NCBI GenBank assembly: GCA_900752115.1
Contig: CAADUC010000086.1
Coordinates: forward strand, 1 to 23,483
Reading direction: 5' to 3'
Source: Clostridia bacterium
GTDB lineage: Bacteria; Bacillota; Clostridia; Oscillospirales; Acutalibacteraceae
DNA length: 23,483 bases
The notes below the pieces were generated by a model. The model saw only the letters and a program-made list of their open reading frames with translations, was not told the origin of the DNA and did no database searches. Positions within the stretch are counted from its first letter, which is position 1; each line of letters begins with the position of its first letter. A program made the position numbers and the translations under genes. This document shows positions 15,895 to 23,461 of this stretch, piece by piece.

Positions 15895-16929
15895 TTATCC
15901 CTCGCTTTCCTGTGCTGTCACCCGGTCGGCGGCTTCGCGGCAGTCGTTCCAGCACACGTCGCAGTGACTCGAGCTGAACGCGTGCGGCACGGGCATATAA
16001 TCCCTGCAAATCTTCATGGCCTGCGCGCAGCGCGGCATGAACGCGCAGCCCGTGTTCAGCTTGAGCAGATCCGGCGGCGTGCCGGGAATGGAGGAAAGCC
16101 CCTGACGGCCGGCCTCACCGTGCGTACACACGCTTCGGAGAAGGCCGCGTGTGTAGGGGTGGCGCGGATCGTAGAAGATTTCGTCCAGCGTGCCGCGCTC
16201 CACGATCTGTCCGGCGTACATGATGTTCACGCGCTCGCACAGCTGCGCTACTACGCCGAGATCGTGCGTGATCATGATGACGGCGGTATTCTGCTCCCGG
16301 GCGATATCCCGCAGAAGCTCCAGAATCTGCGCCTGCACGGTCACGTCGAGAGCGGTGGTCGGCTCGTCGGCGATGATGAGCCGCGGCCGGCACGCCAGCG
16401 CGCTCGCGATGACGATTCTCTGGCGCATGCCGCCGGAAAACTCGAACGGATACTGGCGGAAGCGCTCCTCCGCGCTCGGGATGCCCACCTGCTTCATCAG
16501 GGATATGGCCCGGTTCTTTGCTTCCTCGCGGCTGCACTTTTCGTGGCACAGGATTCCCTCCGTGAGCTGGGTGCCGACGCGCAGCACCGGGTTCAGAAAC
16601 GTCATCGGGTCCTGAAAAATCATGCCGATGCGGTTGCCGCGGATGCTCTTCATTTTTTCCTCATACGCCTTCGGGTTCCCGGCGAAGGCCGGAGCCAGAG
16701 GGCTGATGTCCTCGCCGTCGAAAAGGATCTGTCCGGAGGCGATATGGCCGTTGGAGGCGAGCAGACCCATGACAGCCAGCATGCCGACGCTCTTGCCGGA
16801 GCCGGATTCGCCCACCACGCCGAGCAGCTCGCCCTCTTCCACGGAATAGCTGACGCCGCGAACCGCCTTGACGACCCCGCCGCGCGTCTTGAATTCCACG
16901 CAAAGGTTCCTGATCTCCAATAATGGCAT
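15895..16929 (-). CDS. Peptide ABC transporter ATP-binding protein, OppD/DppD type
   Basis: A 344-residue ATPase. The start at 16929 is preferred because GGGAGG lies nine bases before it; the ATG at 16938 directly abuts that site. Walker A is GESGSGKS (40-47), the signature is FSGGMRQRIVIASA, and Walker B is LIIADEPTTALDV. The C-terminal family extension GCAFMPRCAQAMKIC ends in HCDVCW, again a cysteine motif typical of OppD/DppD proteins. It pairs with the OppF-type ATPase encoded next and with both permeases encoded before it. Confidence 0.94.
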   Translation of the reverse strand: MPLLEIRNLCVEFKTRGGVVKAVRGVSYSVEEGELLGVVGESGSGKSVGMLAVMGLLASNGHIASGQILFDGEDISPLAPAFAGNPKAYEEKMKSIRGNRIGMIFQDPMTFLNPVLRVGTQLTEGILCHEKCSREEAKNRAISLMKQVGIPSAEERFRQYPFEFSGGMRQRIVIASALACRPRLIIADEPTTALDVTVQAQILELLRDIAREQNTAVIMITHDLGVVAQLCERVNIMYAGQIVERGTLDEIFYDPRHPYTRGLLRSVCTHGEAGRQGLSSIPGTPPDLLKLNTGCAFMPRCAQAMKICRDYMPVPHAFSSSHCDVCWNDCREAADRVTAQESEG

Positions 16930-16944
16930 AACCGTCATCCTCCC

Positions 16945-17856
16945 TTATCGACTGTTGGTCGGGTCCAGCGCTTCGCTCAAGCCCTCGCTGATGAAGTTCA
17001 GAGCGAAAATGATGATGCAGATCATCACGATGGGACAAATCATCTGGTGCGGGTAGATCGCCATGTACATCCGCGCGTCCTGCGCGAGCGTGCCGAGGCT
17101 TGCCTGCGGAGCCGAAATGCCCATGCCGATGAAGCTCAGGAACGCCTCCTGGAAAATGGCCTGCGGGATGGCCAGCGTCGCCTGCACCAAAATGGGACTC
17201 ATGGCGTTCGAGAACATATGCTTGAACAGGATGCGCGCCGGACCGGCGCCCTCCGTGTAGGCGGCAAGCACATATTCCCGCCCTTTGAGGGAAATGACCT
17301 GCGTGCGCATCAGGCGCGCGATGCCCACCCAGCCGGAAACGCACATACCCACCATGATGCTGCCCACGTTCGCGCCGAACAGCATCATGAGCAGGATGAT
17401 GTAGAGCAGCGACGGCACGGCGTAGAGCACATCGACGAAGCGCATCATCGCGGCGTCGGTGCGGCCGCCCACATAGCCGGCCACGCCGCCGTACAGAACG
17501 CCGATGACGCAGTTGATGAGCGTGGAGACGAAGCCGACGAACAGGCTGATGCGGATGCCGTACAGCACGCGGGTGAAGAGATCACGGCCGAGGGCGTCGG
17601 TGCCGAACCAGTGCGTCCCGCTCGGTCCGCGGTTGACCTCCGTGCCCATGCCGTCGTACGGATAGGGCGAAAAGAACGGGCCAAGCACCGCCAGCAGGAC
17701 GATCAGCAGCAGTACGATGAGGCCGATGAGCGCCCGGCGGTTGGAGCGGAAGCGATCCCACACGTCGTGCCAGAAGCTGCGCGGTTCCATCGCGATGAAT
17801 TCGCTGTCCTGCTCCGACTTGTCGATAGGTTTGAAAAACTCGGATTTTTGCAGCAT
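16945..17856 (-). CDS. Peptide ABC transporter permease, OppC/DppC type
   Basis: A 303-residue integral membrane protein. The start at 17856 follows GAAGGAGG; the frame extends upstream into the other permease gene without a ribosome site. The N-terminal cytoplasmic part (1-36) is followed by a membrane helix (44-62), the family sequence HWFGTDALGRDLFTRVLYG, and five further helices. The coupling (EAA) loop reads EGAGPARILFKHMFSNAMSP, and the C-terminus has the typical ALNFISEGLSEALDP. It forms the translocation path with the OppB-type permease 17 bases upstream. Confidence 0.94.
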   Translation of the reverse strand: MLQKSEFFKPIDKSEQDSEFIAMEPRSFWHDVWDRFRSNRRALIGLIVLLLIVLLAVLGPFFSPYPYDGMGTEVNRGPSGTHWFGTDALGRDLFTRVLYGIRISLFVGFVSTLINCVIGVLYGGVAGYVGGRTDAAMMRFVDVLYAVPSLLYIILLMMLFGANVGSIMVGMCVSGWVGIARLMRTQVISLKGREYVLAAYTEGAGPARILFKHMFSNAMSPILVQATLAIPQAIFQEAFLSFIGMGISAPQASLGTLAQDARMYMAIYPHQMICPIVMICIIIFALNFISEGLSEALDPTNSR

Positions 17857-17873
17857 TTTTCTTCCTCCTTCCG

Positions 17874-18797
17874 TCAGCTCGCCTTGTCCAGCTTGATGCG
17901 CGGATCGACAAGGGCGCAGGCCAGGTCGCTGAGCAGGTTTGTAATGATGATGACGCCTCCGAGGAAAATCGTGAGGCCCATGATCACGGTGTAGTCGCGG
18001 CTGTTCACGGAGTTGACGAACTCTTCGCCGATTCCCGGGATTGTGAAGATGCTCTCCACCACGAAGCTGCCGGTGATCTGGAAAGCAATCATCGGGCCGC
18101 ACACGGTGATGAGCGGCAGCATCGCGTTCTTCAGGATGTGCAGGAGCTGGATGCGCCGCTTGCCCAGGCCCTTGGCCCGCGCCATCACGACGTAATCCTG
18201 GTTCATGGCCTCCGTATAGCTCGCGTGCACGAGCCGGGAAATCTGCGCGATGGGGTAGACGGCCAGCGCCAGAACGGGCATGATGTAGCTCAGAAAGCTG
18301 CCGTCAAACAGCACGGGGAGCGCTTTGAGCCCCTGGCCGAATACCATCAGCAGCACAATGGCCAGGACAAAGCCCGGAATACTGATGAACAGCGTGGAAC
18401 CGGTGATGAGCCACCCCTTGACGGCGCTCGATTTCGTGGTGGACATCCAGATGCCGATCACCGTCCCTATCACCAGCGCAATGGCAAAGGAGATGAGGCC
18501 GAGCTTGAGCGTTACCGGGAAGCCCTGCGCGATAAGGTCATTCACCGTCACGCCCGTCCGCGTGTAGGAAACACCGAGATTCCCCTGCAGAAGCGATTGC
18601 AGATAAATGACGAACTGCTGGTCGATCGGTTTGTCCAGCCCGTAGTTCGCTTCCAGAGCGGCCAGAACCGACGGCGAGATATTGTCCGTTGCGAACGGGC
18701 TGCCCGGCATCAGTCTGGTAAGCCAAAAGGTGATGGTAATGAGGAAAAACATCGTAACAACACCCATAGCCAACCGCTTCACAATGTACTTTAACAT
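17874..18797 (-). CDS. Peptide ABC transporter permease, OppB/DppB type
   Basis: A 307-residue integral membrane protein and first gene of the seven-gene operon. The start at 18797 has AAGGAGGA eight bases upstream. The first membrane helix (9-28) leads into the RLMPGSPF sequence typical of OppB/DppB, followed by a periplasm-side region with ANYGLDKPIDQQFVIYL and GNLGVSY. The EAA coupling loop contains EAMNQDYVVMARAKGLGKRR. The C-terminal helix ends in LVDPRIKL. No convincing promoter was seen in the 97 bases upstream, which contain the MATE terminator, so operon expression may rely on read-through or a weak promoter. Confidence 0.94.
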   Translation of the reverse strand: MLKYIVKRLAMGVVTMFFLITITFWLTRLMPGSPFATDNISPSVLAALEANYGLDKPIDQQFVIYLQSLLQGNLGVSYTRTGVTVNDLIAQGFPVTLKLGLISFAIALVIGTVIGIWMSTTKSSAVKGWLITGSTLFISIPGFVLAIVLLMVFGQGLKALPVLFDGSFLSYIMPVLALAVYPIAQISRLVHASYTEAMNQDYVVMARAKGLGKRRIQLLHILKNAMLPLITVCGPMIAFQITGSFVVESIFTIPGIGEEFVNSVNSRDYTVIMGLTIFLGGVIIITNLLSDLACALVDPRIKLDKAS

Positions 18798-18834
18798 AGC
18801 TTGGATTCCTCCTTCAGACCCTTTCTGATGGTAG

Positions 18835-18877
18835 AAAAAACGGCAAAGATGCATTTTTGTTAAGCACCTTTGCCGTT
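18835..18877 (-). terminator. Intrinsic terminator between the MATE gene and the peptide operon
   Basis: On the minus strand AACGGCAAAG (18877-18868) pairs perfectly with CTTTGCCGTT (18848-18839), followed by a run of T (18840-18835). It begins 18 bases after the MATE stop and ends about 38 bases before the oppB-type ATG. Confidence 0.85.
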
Positions 18878-18894
18878 CTTTCTTTCACAGTAAT

Positions 18895-20319
18895 TCACTT
18901 GTCCGGCAGCGGGGGCGCGCCGGGGGCCGAAGCCCCGCGGCCGCTCAGCCGGGACAGCTCCCGCAGTCCCGCAGCGTAGAGACACGCCACAAGGATGAGC
19001 GAGCAGCCGTCTGAGACGCTGGTCGCGCAAAGCACGCCGTCCAGCCCAAAAAACAGGGGCAGCAGCAGAAGACTGGGGATGAGAAACAGCCCGTTCCGGC
19101 TGATGGAAATCAGCACGGCACGCTTCGGCTTGCCGATTGCCGAATAGTACATGGATGCGAGCGTTTGGAACCCCAACCCGAAGATGAAAAGCTTTCCCCG
19201 GCGCATGGCCAGAGCGCCGTAGGCGGCGAGCTCCGGGCTGTCCGGGCTGAAAAGCGAGAAAAGCGCGTCCGGTGTGAACAGCATGGCCGCCCACAGCAGT
19301 ATGGAAACAACGGAGGCAACCATCTGGCCGGTGAGCGTGGCCTTGCGGACCCGCTCATACTGGCCGGAGCCGTAATTGTAGCTGATCACCGTGGAAACGG
19401 CGTTATTCATGCCCATGATGAACATGATCGCCAGGTTTTCCACCGTCTGCATCACGGAAACGGCCGAAAGAGCCATGTCTCCGCCGCCGGCGCCCAGCTC
19501 CAAATCCGCGTAACAGCGCAGAGACTGGTTCACCAGAATGTTGTTCACAAAGCTCAGCGCCTGAAAGACGGAGGGCGCCAAACCAAGGGATGCGACGCGC
19601 GCCGCCGTGGAGGGGCGGAACGACCGCACGCCCAGGAAACGGGCTGCGCCGAGGCCGCGCACATAATATTGCAGGCTCATCAGGCAGCTCACAATCTGGC
19701 CGATCACCGTGCCGAGAGCCGCGCCCTCTACGCCCATGTGGAAGGCCAGCATAAACACGGCGTCCAGCACGCAGTTGAGCAGGGCGCCGCTCATGGTGAC
19801 AACCATGGCATAGCGGGTATTCCCCTCCGCCCGGATGACCGCAGCCAGCGCCAAATTCATGATGGAGAAGAACTGCCCGAAGGCGGTGATTTTTAAATAG
19901 GAAACGGCGATGGGATAGAGAGCGGAGCTTTCCCCCGCGCCGCAGAGCTGCACGAGCGGCCCGGCGAAGAAGAAGAAGCCGCCGGAAATCAGCAGCGCCA
20001 CCGCGAAGGCGACCACACAAATGCTTGTGAAGATTTCATTTGTTTTTTCGGTTTTGCGCTGTCCCAGCGAGAGGGAAAGCATCGCCCCGCCGCCGATGGA
20101 GAGCATGATGGTCAGCGCTCCGGTGATGTTGCTCAGCGGGAAGGTCAGTCCCACGGCGCCCAGCGCGTCCGATCCGACAAGCCGCCCGACGAAAAGCCGG
20201 TCGCCCACATTATATAAGGCGTTCACGAGATTCGCCAGGATAGCGGGCACCGCCATCGAGAAGAGAAGCGGCAGCAGCTTCTGCGTTCCCATGTTTTCCA
20301 CACGTTCCTGCGCTGTCAT
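18895..20319 (-). CDS. MATE-family multidrug/metabolite exporter
   Basis: A 474-residue membrane protein of the usual MATE length with about twelve helices. It uses a Na+ or H+ gradient to export organic compounds. Family-like sequences are visible in the N-lobe (AVPAILANLVNALYNVGDR, 23-41; VGSDALGAVGLTFP, 48-61) and again in the C-lobe. The start has AAAGGAGG seven bases upstream. It is transcribed divergently from the D-2-hydroxyacid dehydrogenase, with near-identical palindromes in both promoters, so both genes are likely to answer the same signal. The exported compound is not known; a substrate linked to a 2-keto or 2-hydroxy acid would fit the neighbour. Confidence 0.93.
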   Translation of the reverse strand: MTAQERVENMGTQKLLPLLFSMAVPAILANLVNALYNVGDRLFVGRLVGSDALGAVGLTFPLSNITGALTIMLSIGGGAMLSLSLGQRKTEKTNEIFTSICVVAFAVALLISGGFFFFAGPLVQLCGAGESSALYPIAVSYLKITAFGQFFSIMNLALAAVIRAEGNTRYAMVVTMSGALLNCVLDAVFMLAFHMGVEGAALGTVIGQIVSCLMSLQYYVRGLGAARFLGVRSFRPSTAARVASLGLAPSVFQALSFVNNILVNQSLRCYADLELGAGGGDMALSAVSVMQTVENLAIMFIMGMNNAVSTVISYNYGSGQYERVRKATLTGQMVASVVSILLWAAMLFTPDALFSLFSPDSPELAAYGALAMRRGKLFIFGLGFQTLASMYYSAIGKPKRAVLISISRNGLFLIPSLLLLPLFFGLDGVLCATSVSDGCSLILVACLYAAGLRELSRLSGRGASAPGAPPLPDK

Positions 20320-20367
20320 GCCGGCGCCTCCTTTCCCTTCACAGTTCGTTTACATTTGCTGGCTTTA

Positions 20368-20395
20368 ATTATATGCGTGTAAAATAATTTGTCAA
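20368..20395 (-). promoter_or_regulatory. Sigma-A promoter of the MATE gene
   Basis: On the minus strand, TTGACA (20395-20390) and TATAAT (20373-20368) are both perfect consensus boxes separated by 16 bases. The start site would be near 20361, about 40 bases before the MATE ATG. Such a strong promoter normally needs repression, and a palindromic operator overlaps its -10 box. Confidence 0.85.
20369..20382. promoter_or_regulatory. Operator-like palindrome in the MATE promoter
   Basis: TTATATGCGTGTAA matches 12 of 14 bases of the perfect palindrome found in the divergent dehydrogenase promoter. It overlaps the -10 box and spacer, the expected site for a repressor. The likely binder is the TetR-family protein encoded at 21659-22327, by proximity only. 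Confidence 0.55.
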
Positions 20396-20513
20396 TGACA
20401 TTTTGAGATTTTCTTTCACTTTGGATAAATGCTAAGATTATTTCCCCAGTTCAACGGCATAATTAGGCATATTTTAATGCTGTAGTGCGGAAAAGCAAAA
20501 TTTCAAAAACCGG

Positions 20514-20542
20514 TTGACTTTTATATGCATATAATTTATACT
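20514..20542 (+). promoter_or_regulatory. Sigma-A promoter of the D-2-hydroxyacid dehydrogenase gene
   Basis: TTGACT (20514-20519) and TATACT (20537-20542) are separated by 17 bases. The start site would fall near 20549, leaving a leader of about 38 bases before the ATG at 20587. The 14-base palindrome fills most of the spacer. Confidence 0.85.
20521..20534. promoter_or_regulatory. Perfect 14-bp operator-like palindrome
   Basis: TTATATGCATATAA is an exact palindrome lying between the -35 and -10 boxes of the dehydrogenase promoter. A near copy (12/14) sits in the divergent MATE promoter about 150 bases away. Placement between promoter boxes favours repression by a dimeric regulator. Confidence 0.65.
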
Positions 20543-20586
20543 ATGGGCAAGCTTGTCCCGATTCCGGACGAAAGGAGCCAAATCAA

Positions 20587-21597
20587 ATGCTGAAAGCAAA
20601 TGTTTTATTGGGAAAACCAACCAGCACGGATATTTCTACAGAGGAAATGCTTCATGAGTGGGAAGGGCTGAACACGCTTCCCGGCGTCGCCTATACGGTA
20701 AAGCGGTACGAAACCTTTCCCACCCCGGAGGAGTTCAACGCGCTCATTGACGCGGACGCGGACGCGGCGCTCGGCGTCTGGATCACGAAGGCGTTCATCA
20801 ACGAGGATTTCTTCCGGACGCATCCGAAGTGCAAATATATCGCCGGCCTGGCGCACGGCTATGAGGAAATGGATTTCAGCGTGAGCCGCAGGTACGGCGT
20901 AACCATCACGAACACGGCATACGGCGCTTCCACCATCGCGGAGTTTGCCTTCTCGCTTCTGCTCGACATCTGCCACAAGGTGGAGCTTCACAGCCGGTAT
21001 GTCAAGCAGACGAGGTGGTGGGAGCCGAACGCCCCCAAATACACCTACGCCCTCACCAAGCAGATGGAGCTTTGCGGCCTCACGTTCGGCGTGGTGGGTC
21101 TGGGCAAGATCGGCTGGCACGCGGCGCGGATCGCGCAGGGCTTCGGCATGAAGGTGATTTCCTACAACCGCCATTTGAAAACGGGGCCGGAATACGATTT
21201 CATCGAGCAGGTTTCGCTCGACGAGCTGTTCGCGCGCGCGGACGTCATCTCGCTGCACGCGCCGCTCAACGCGTCCACGCGGTATATGATTAACCGCGAT
21301 TCCATCGCGAAAATGAAGGACGGCGTGATTTTGATCAACACGGCGCGCGGCTCCCTCGTGGACGAGGACGCGCTCGTGGAGGCGCTGCGGAGCGGCAAGA
21401 TCTACGCCGCGGGCCTGGACGTCATCAGCGAAGAGCCGCCGACGCGCCCGCTTCCGATCCTGCTGCAGGAGAACGCCACCGTCACCGGCCACATTGCCTG
21501 GCTGCCCAAAACCTCCCGCCTCCGCCAGGTATCCCTCGCGATAGACAATTATCGCTGTTTTCTGGAAGGACATCCCGTCAGCGTCATCAACCGATAA
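20587..21597 (+). CDS. D-isomer-specific 2-hydroxyacid dehydrogenase
   Basis: A 336-residue cytoplasmic NAD(P)-dependent oxidoreductase interconverting a 2-keto acid and the D-2-hydroxy acid. The nucleotide-binding motif is VVGLGKIG (169-176) after FGVV. Catalytic residues are Arg254 (INTARGSLVDE), Glu283 (LDVISEEP) and His302 (GHIAW). The end of the second Rossmann strand reads ISYNRH (191-196) rather than having the Asp that favours NAD, so NADP(H) use is possible. The exact substrate (hydroxypyruvate/glycerate, phosphoglycerate or another) cannot be told; the ACT domain of some SerA enzymes is absent. AAAGGAG is nine bases before the ATG. The TetR gene follows 61 bases later with its own promoter. 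Confidence 0.92.
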   Translation: MLKANVLLGKPTSTDISTEEMLHEWEGLNTLPGVAYTVKRYETFPTPEEFNALIDADADAALGVWITKAFINEDFFRTHPKCKYIAGLAHGYEEMDFSVSRRYGVTITNTAYGASTIAEFAFSLLLDICHKVELHSRYVKQTRWWEPNAPKYTYALTKQMELCGLTFGVVGLGKIGWHAARIAQGFGMKVISYNRHLKTGPEYDFIEQVSLDELFARADVISLHAPLNASTRYMINRDSIAKMKDGVILINTARGSLVDEDALVEALRSGKIYAAGLDVISEEPPTRPLPILLQENATVTGHIAWLPKTSRLRQVSLAIDNYRCFLEGHPVSVINR

Positions 21598-21604
21598 AAC
21601 GCAA

Positions 21605-21633
21605 TGGACTTTTTTCCGGAAAGAGGCTACAAT
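21605..21633 (+). promoter_or_regulatory. Candidate promoter of the TetR-family regulator
   Basis: TGGACT (21605-21610) and TACAAT (21628-21633) are separated by 17 bases, starting eight bases after the dehydrogenase stop. The spacer contains the perfect palindrome TTTCCGGAAA (21613-21622), which differs from the operator of the divergent promoters. Confidence 0.6.
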
Positions 21634-21658
21634 AAAAGGGAATCCATATCAGTAGGGA

Positions 21659-22327
21659 ATGACGGAATACGCTATGCCTGGAAACAACAAGGGACAGGAA
21701 ACCAAAAACAAAATCGTACACACCGCGCGCGGAATGTTTTACGAAAAGGGCTATCAGGCCACCAGCTGCAGCGCGATCTCTGAGGCGGCCGGGACAAACC
21801 TGGGGCTAATCAACTATTATTTTCGCGGGAAAAGCGAAATCGGGATGCTGATCTACCTGGATATCCGCTCGGCGTTCGATCGGATGACGGAAGGCTTTGA
21901 GCCGGAGCTGACAGGCGTGAAGCAATTTCTGTTTTCCTGTGCGCTGGAGCTGTATCTCTGCCTGCACTGCGAGCCGTTCGGCCGGTTTTACCTTGAGCTG
22001 ACTGCCGAGCCCGCTTTCCACCAGAAGGTGGAGCTGATTATCATCAATGTGCTGATGAAATATACCCAGCGCACGGTGAATCAGGAGGAGGCGCTGCTGT
22101 CGTGCCTGAGCATCATGGCGATCAAGCCCGCGCTGGTCCAATACGCGCGGCAAAATCCCGGACAGATCTCAGCGGAAGCAATGCTGCGGTATTATGTGGA
22201 GCAGCAAATCAGCGTGCTCGGACTGCCGGAAAGTCACGCGGACGATACGCTGGACACACTCAAAAAATACTATATCAACCTTGCCGATTGCTTTACCCCC
22301 GTGATGACGCCGCTTCTCCGGTATTGA
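21659..22327 (+). CDS. TetR/AcrR-family transcriptional regulator
   Basis: A 222-residue regulator. Residues 14-62 form the TetR helix-turn-helix: KIVHTARGMFYEKGYQATS leads into the recognition region ISEAAGTNLGLINYYFRGKSEI. The rest is an all-helical ligand/dimer domain typical in length, with an unknown ligand. The start is uncertain: the ATG at 21659 directly abuts AGGGA, whereas the ATG five codons later is 15 bases away from it; neither spacing is ideal and the domain is complete with either. The gene lies next to the dehydrogenase and the divergent MATE gene, a common place for a local repressor of an exporter. No terminator was seen in the 24 bases between its stop and the IS element. 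Confidence 0.88.
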   Translation: MTEYAMPGNNKGQETKNKIVHTARGMFYEKGYQATSCSAISEAAGTNLGLINYYFRGKSEIGMLIYLDIRSAFDRMTEGFEPELTGVKQFLFSCALELYLCLHCEPFGRFYLELTAEPAFHQKVELIIINVLMKYTQRTVNQEEALLSCLSIMAIKPALVQYARQNPGQISAEAMLRYYVEQQISVLGLPESHADDTLDTLKKYYINLADCFTPVMTPLLRY

Positions 22328-22392
22328 ATCTGTTTGCCCGCGTCGGAATAAGGCAACACCGTACAGAAAAGTAAGCGTGATACAGCCCGACA

Positions 22393-22401
22393 TGATATAA
22401 T
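22393..22401 (+). promoter_or_regulatory. Extended -10 promoter for the IS transposase
   Basis: TGATATAAT is a perfect extended -10 element ending six bases before the transposase ATG (22408). No good -35 box or ribosome site is present. A start site seven bases after the -10 box would fall on the ATG itself, giving a leaderless mRNA, which would keep transposase synthesis low. Confidence 0.5.
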
Positions 22402-22407
22402 AAAAAC

Positions 22408-23385
22408 ATGGATAAACAGATGACAATATCTGCGCTTAGTGATGAGCTGGCGCAGGTACGGACAAAGAAGAAAGAATTTCTTGCCCAGATCGAGCGGATC
22501 GTCCCGTGGAAGGAATGGCTTGCGCTGATTCAGCCGTGCTATTATAAAGGAGAGCGCGGCAACAAACCCTATCCGCTGGAGACCATGCTGCGGCTGTATC
22601 TGCTGCAAAATCTGTATGACCTGAGCGACGAAGCAACAGCGGCAGAAGCGATCGACAGCCGGGCGTTTTCGGATTTCTGTGGCGTTGATTCAAGCAATCA
22701 GGTGCCGAATGGGGATACCATTGGCCGTTTCCGGAACCTGCTGGTGAAAAACGGATTGCAGGAGAAGCTGTTCACGCAGGTCGTGGCTGCACTGACGGAA
22801 CGGGGGCTTATCCTGAAAAAGGGGACGATTGTTGATTCCACCATCATTTCCGCGCCCTCCTCCACCAAGAACAAGGAGAAGAAGCGGGATCCGGATGCAC
22901 ATCAGGTCAAGAAGGGCAACACATGGCACTTTGGCTATAAAGCGCATATCGGCGTAGATAAGGACAGCGGACTGGTCCACACAGTGGAGGCGACACCCGC
23001 CAATGTTCATGACGTGTCGCAGACTTCGTCACTGCTGACCGGTGAGGAAGAGGTCGTTTACGGTGACAGCGGCTATCTCGGCGCCGGCAAGCGTGAGGAC
23101 GCAATCGTTCGGAATAAATCTGGCCGCAAAATCAAATACAAAATCAACCGTCGTCCATCCCAGCTAAAGAAACTGAGTAAAAGCGGCCAGTACGCGGCCA
23201 AGAAAGCGGAACACGCAAAATCTTCTGTCCGTGCGAAGGTGGAGCACGTATTTGGTGTCGTCAAAAAACAACTGCGGTTTCGGAAAACGCGATACTGAGG
23301 GCTCGAAAAGCAGCGAGCCAAATTCAATATTATATTCGCGTTAGCGAATCTGCTTCTGGCTGACAGGCCCTGCCTGGCGGCTTGA
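22408..23385 (+). pseudogene. IS5-family transposase, copy 2, interrupted by an in-frame TGA
   Basis: The reading frame gives 296 residues ending RFRKTRY at the TGA 23296-23298. The same frame continues for another 28 codons to a TGA at 23383-23385. The continuation, GLEKQRAKFNIIFALANLLL, is the typical IS5-family C-terminus (RYRGLxKN...FALANL). The TGA stands where the family has Arg, so a single CGA to TGA change explains it. The DDE residues Asp143, Asp220 and Glu279 are all upstream and intact. The truncated protein lacks a conserved C-terminal helix and is probably impaired, although activity cannot be excluded. A sequencing error near the contig end would be the other explanation. Confidence 0.8.
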
Positions 23386-23418
23386 ATCCGTATGCCTTCT
23401 GCGAGAATTCTAAGTGCA

Positions 23419-23461
23419 AACCGTTCTGCCAAAAGCTATGTGCTGGTAGGACGGTTCTTTT
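23419..23461 (+). terminator. Terminator inside the IS element
   Basis: AACCGTTCTGCCA (23419-23431) pairs with TGGTAGGACGGTT (23444-23456), with two G-U pairs, and is followed by CTTTTT. It lies 33 bases after the second stop of the transposase frame and ends the transposase transcript before the right inverted repeat. Confidence 0.75.

Noticed and set aside
11956..16923. A 1655-codon open frame on the plus strand, antisense to the peptide transporter genes
   Set aside because: It is opposite well-supported ABC transporter, aminotransferase and binding-protein genes. It has no ribosome site and no recognisable domain, and it is His/Arg/Gly-rich as expected for the antisense of G+C-rich codons.
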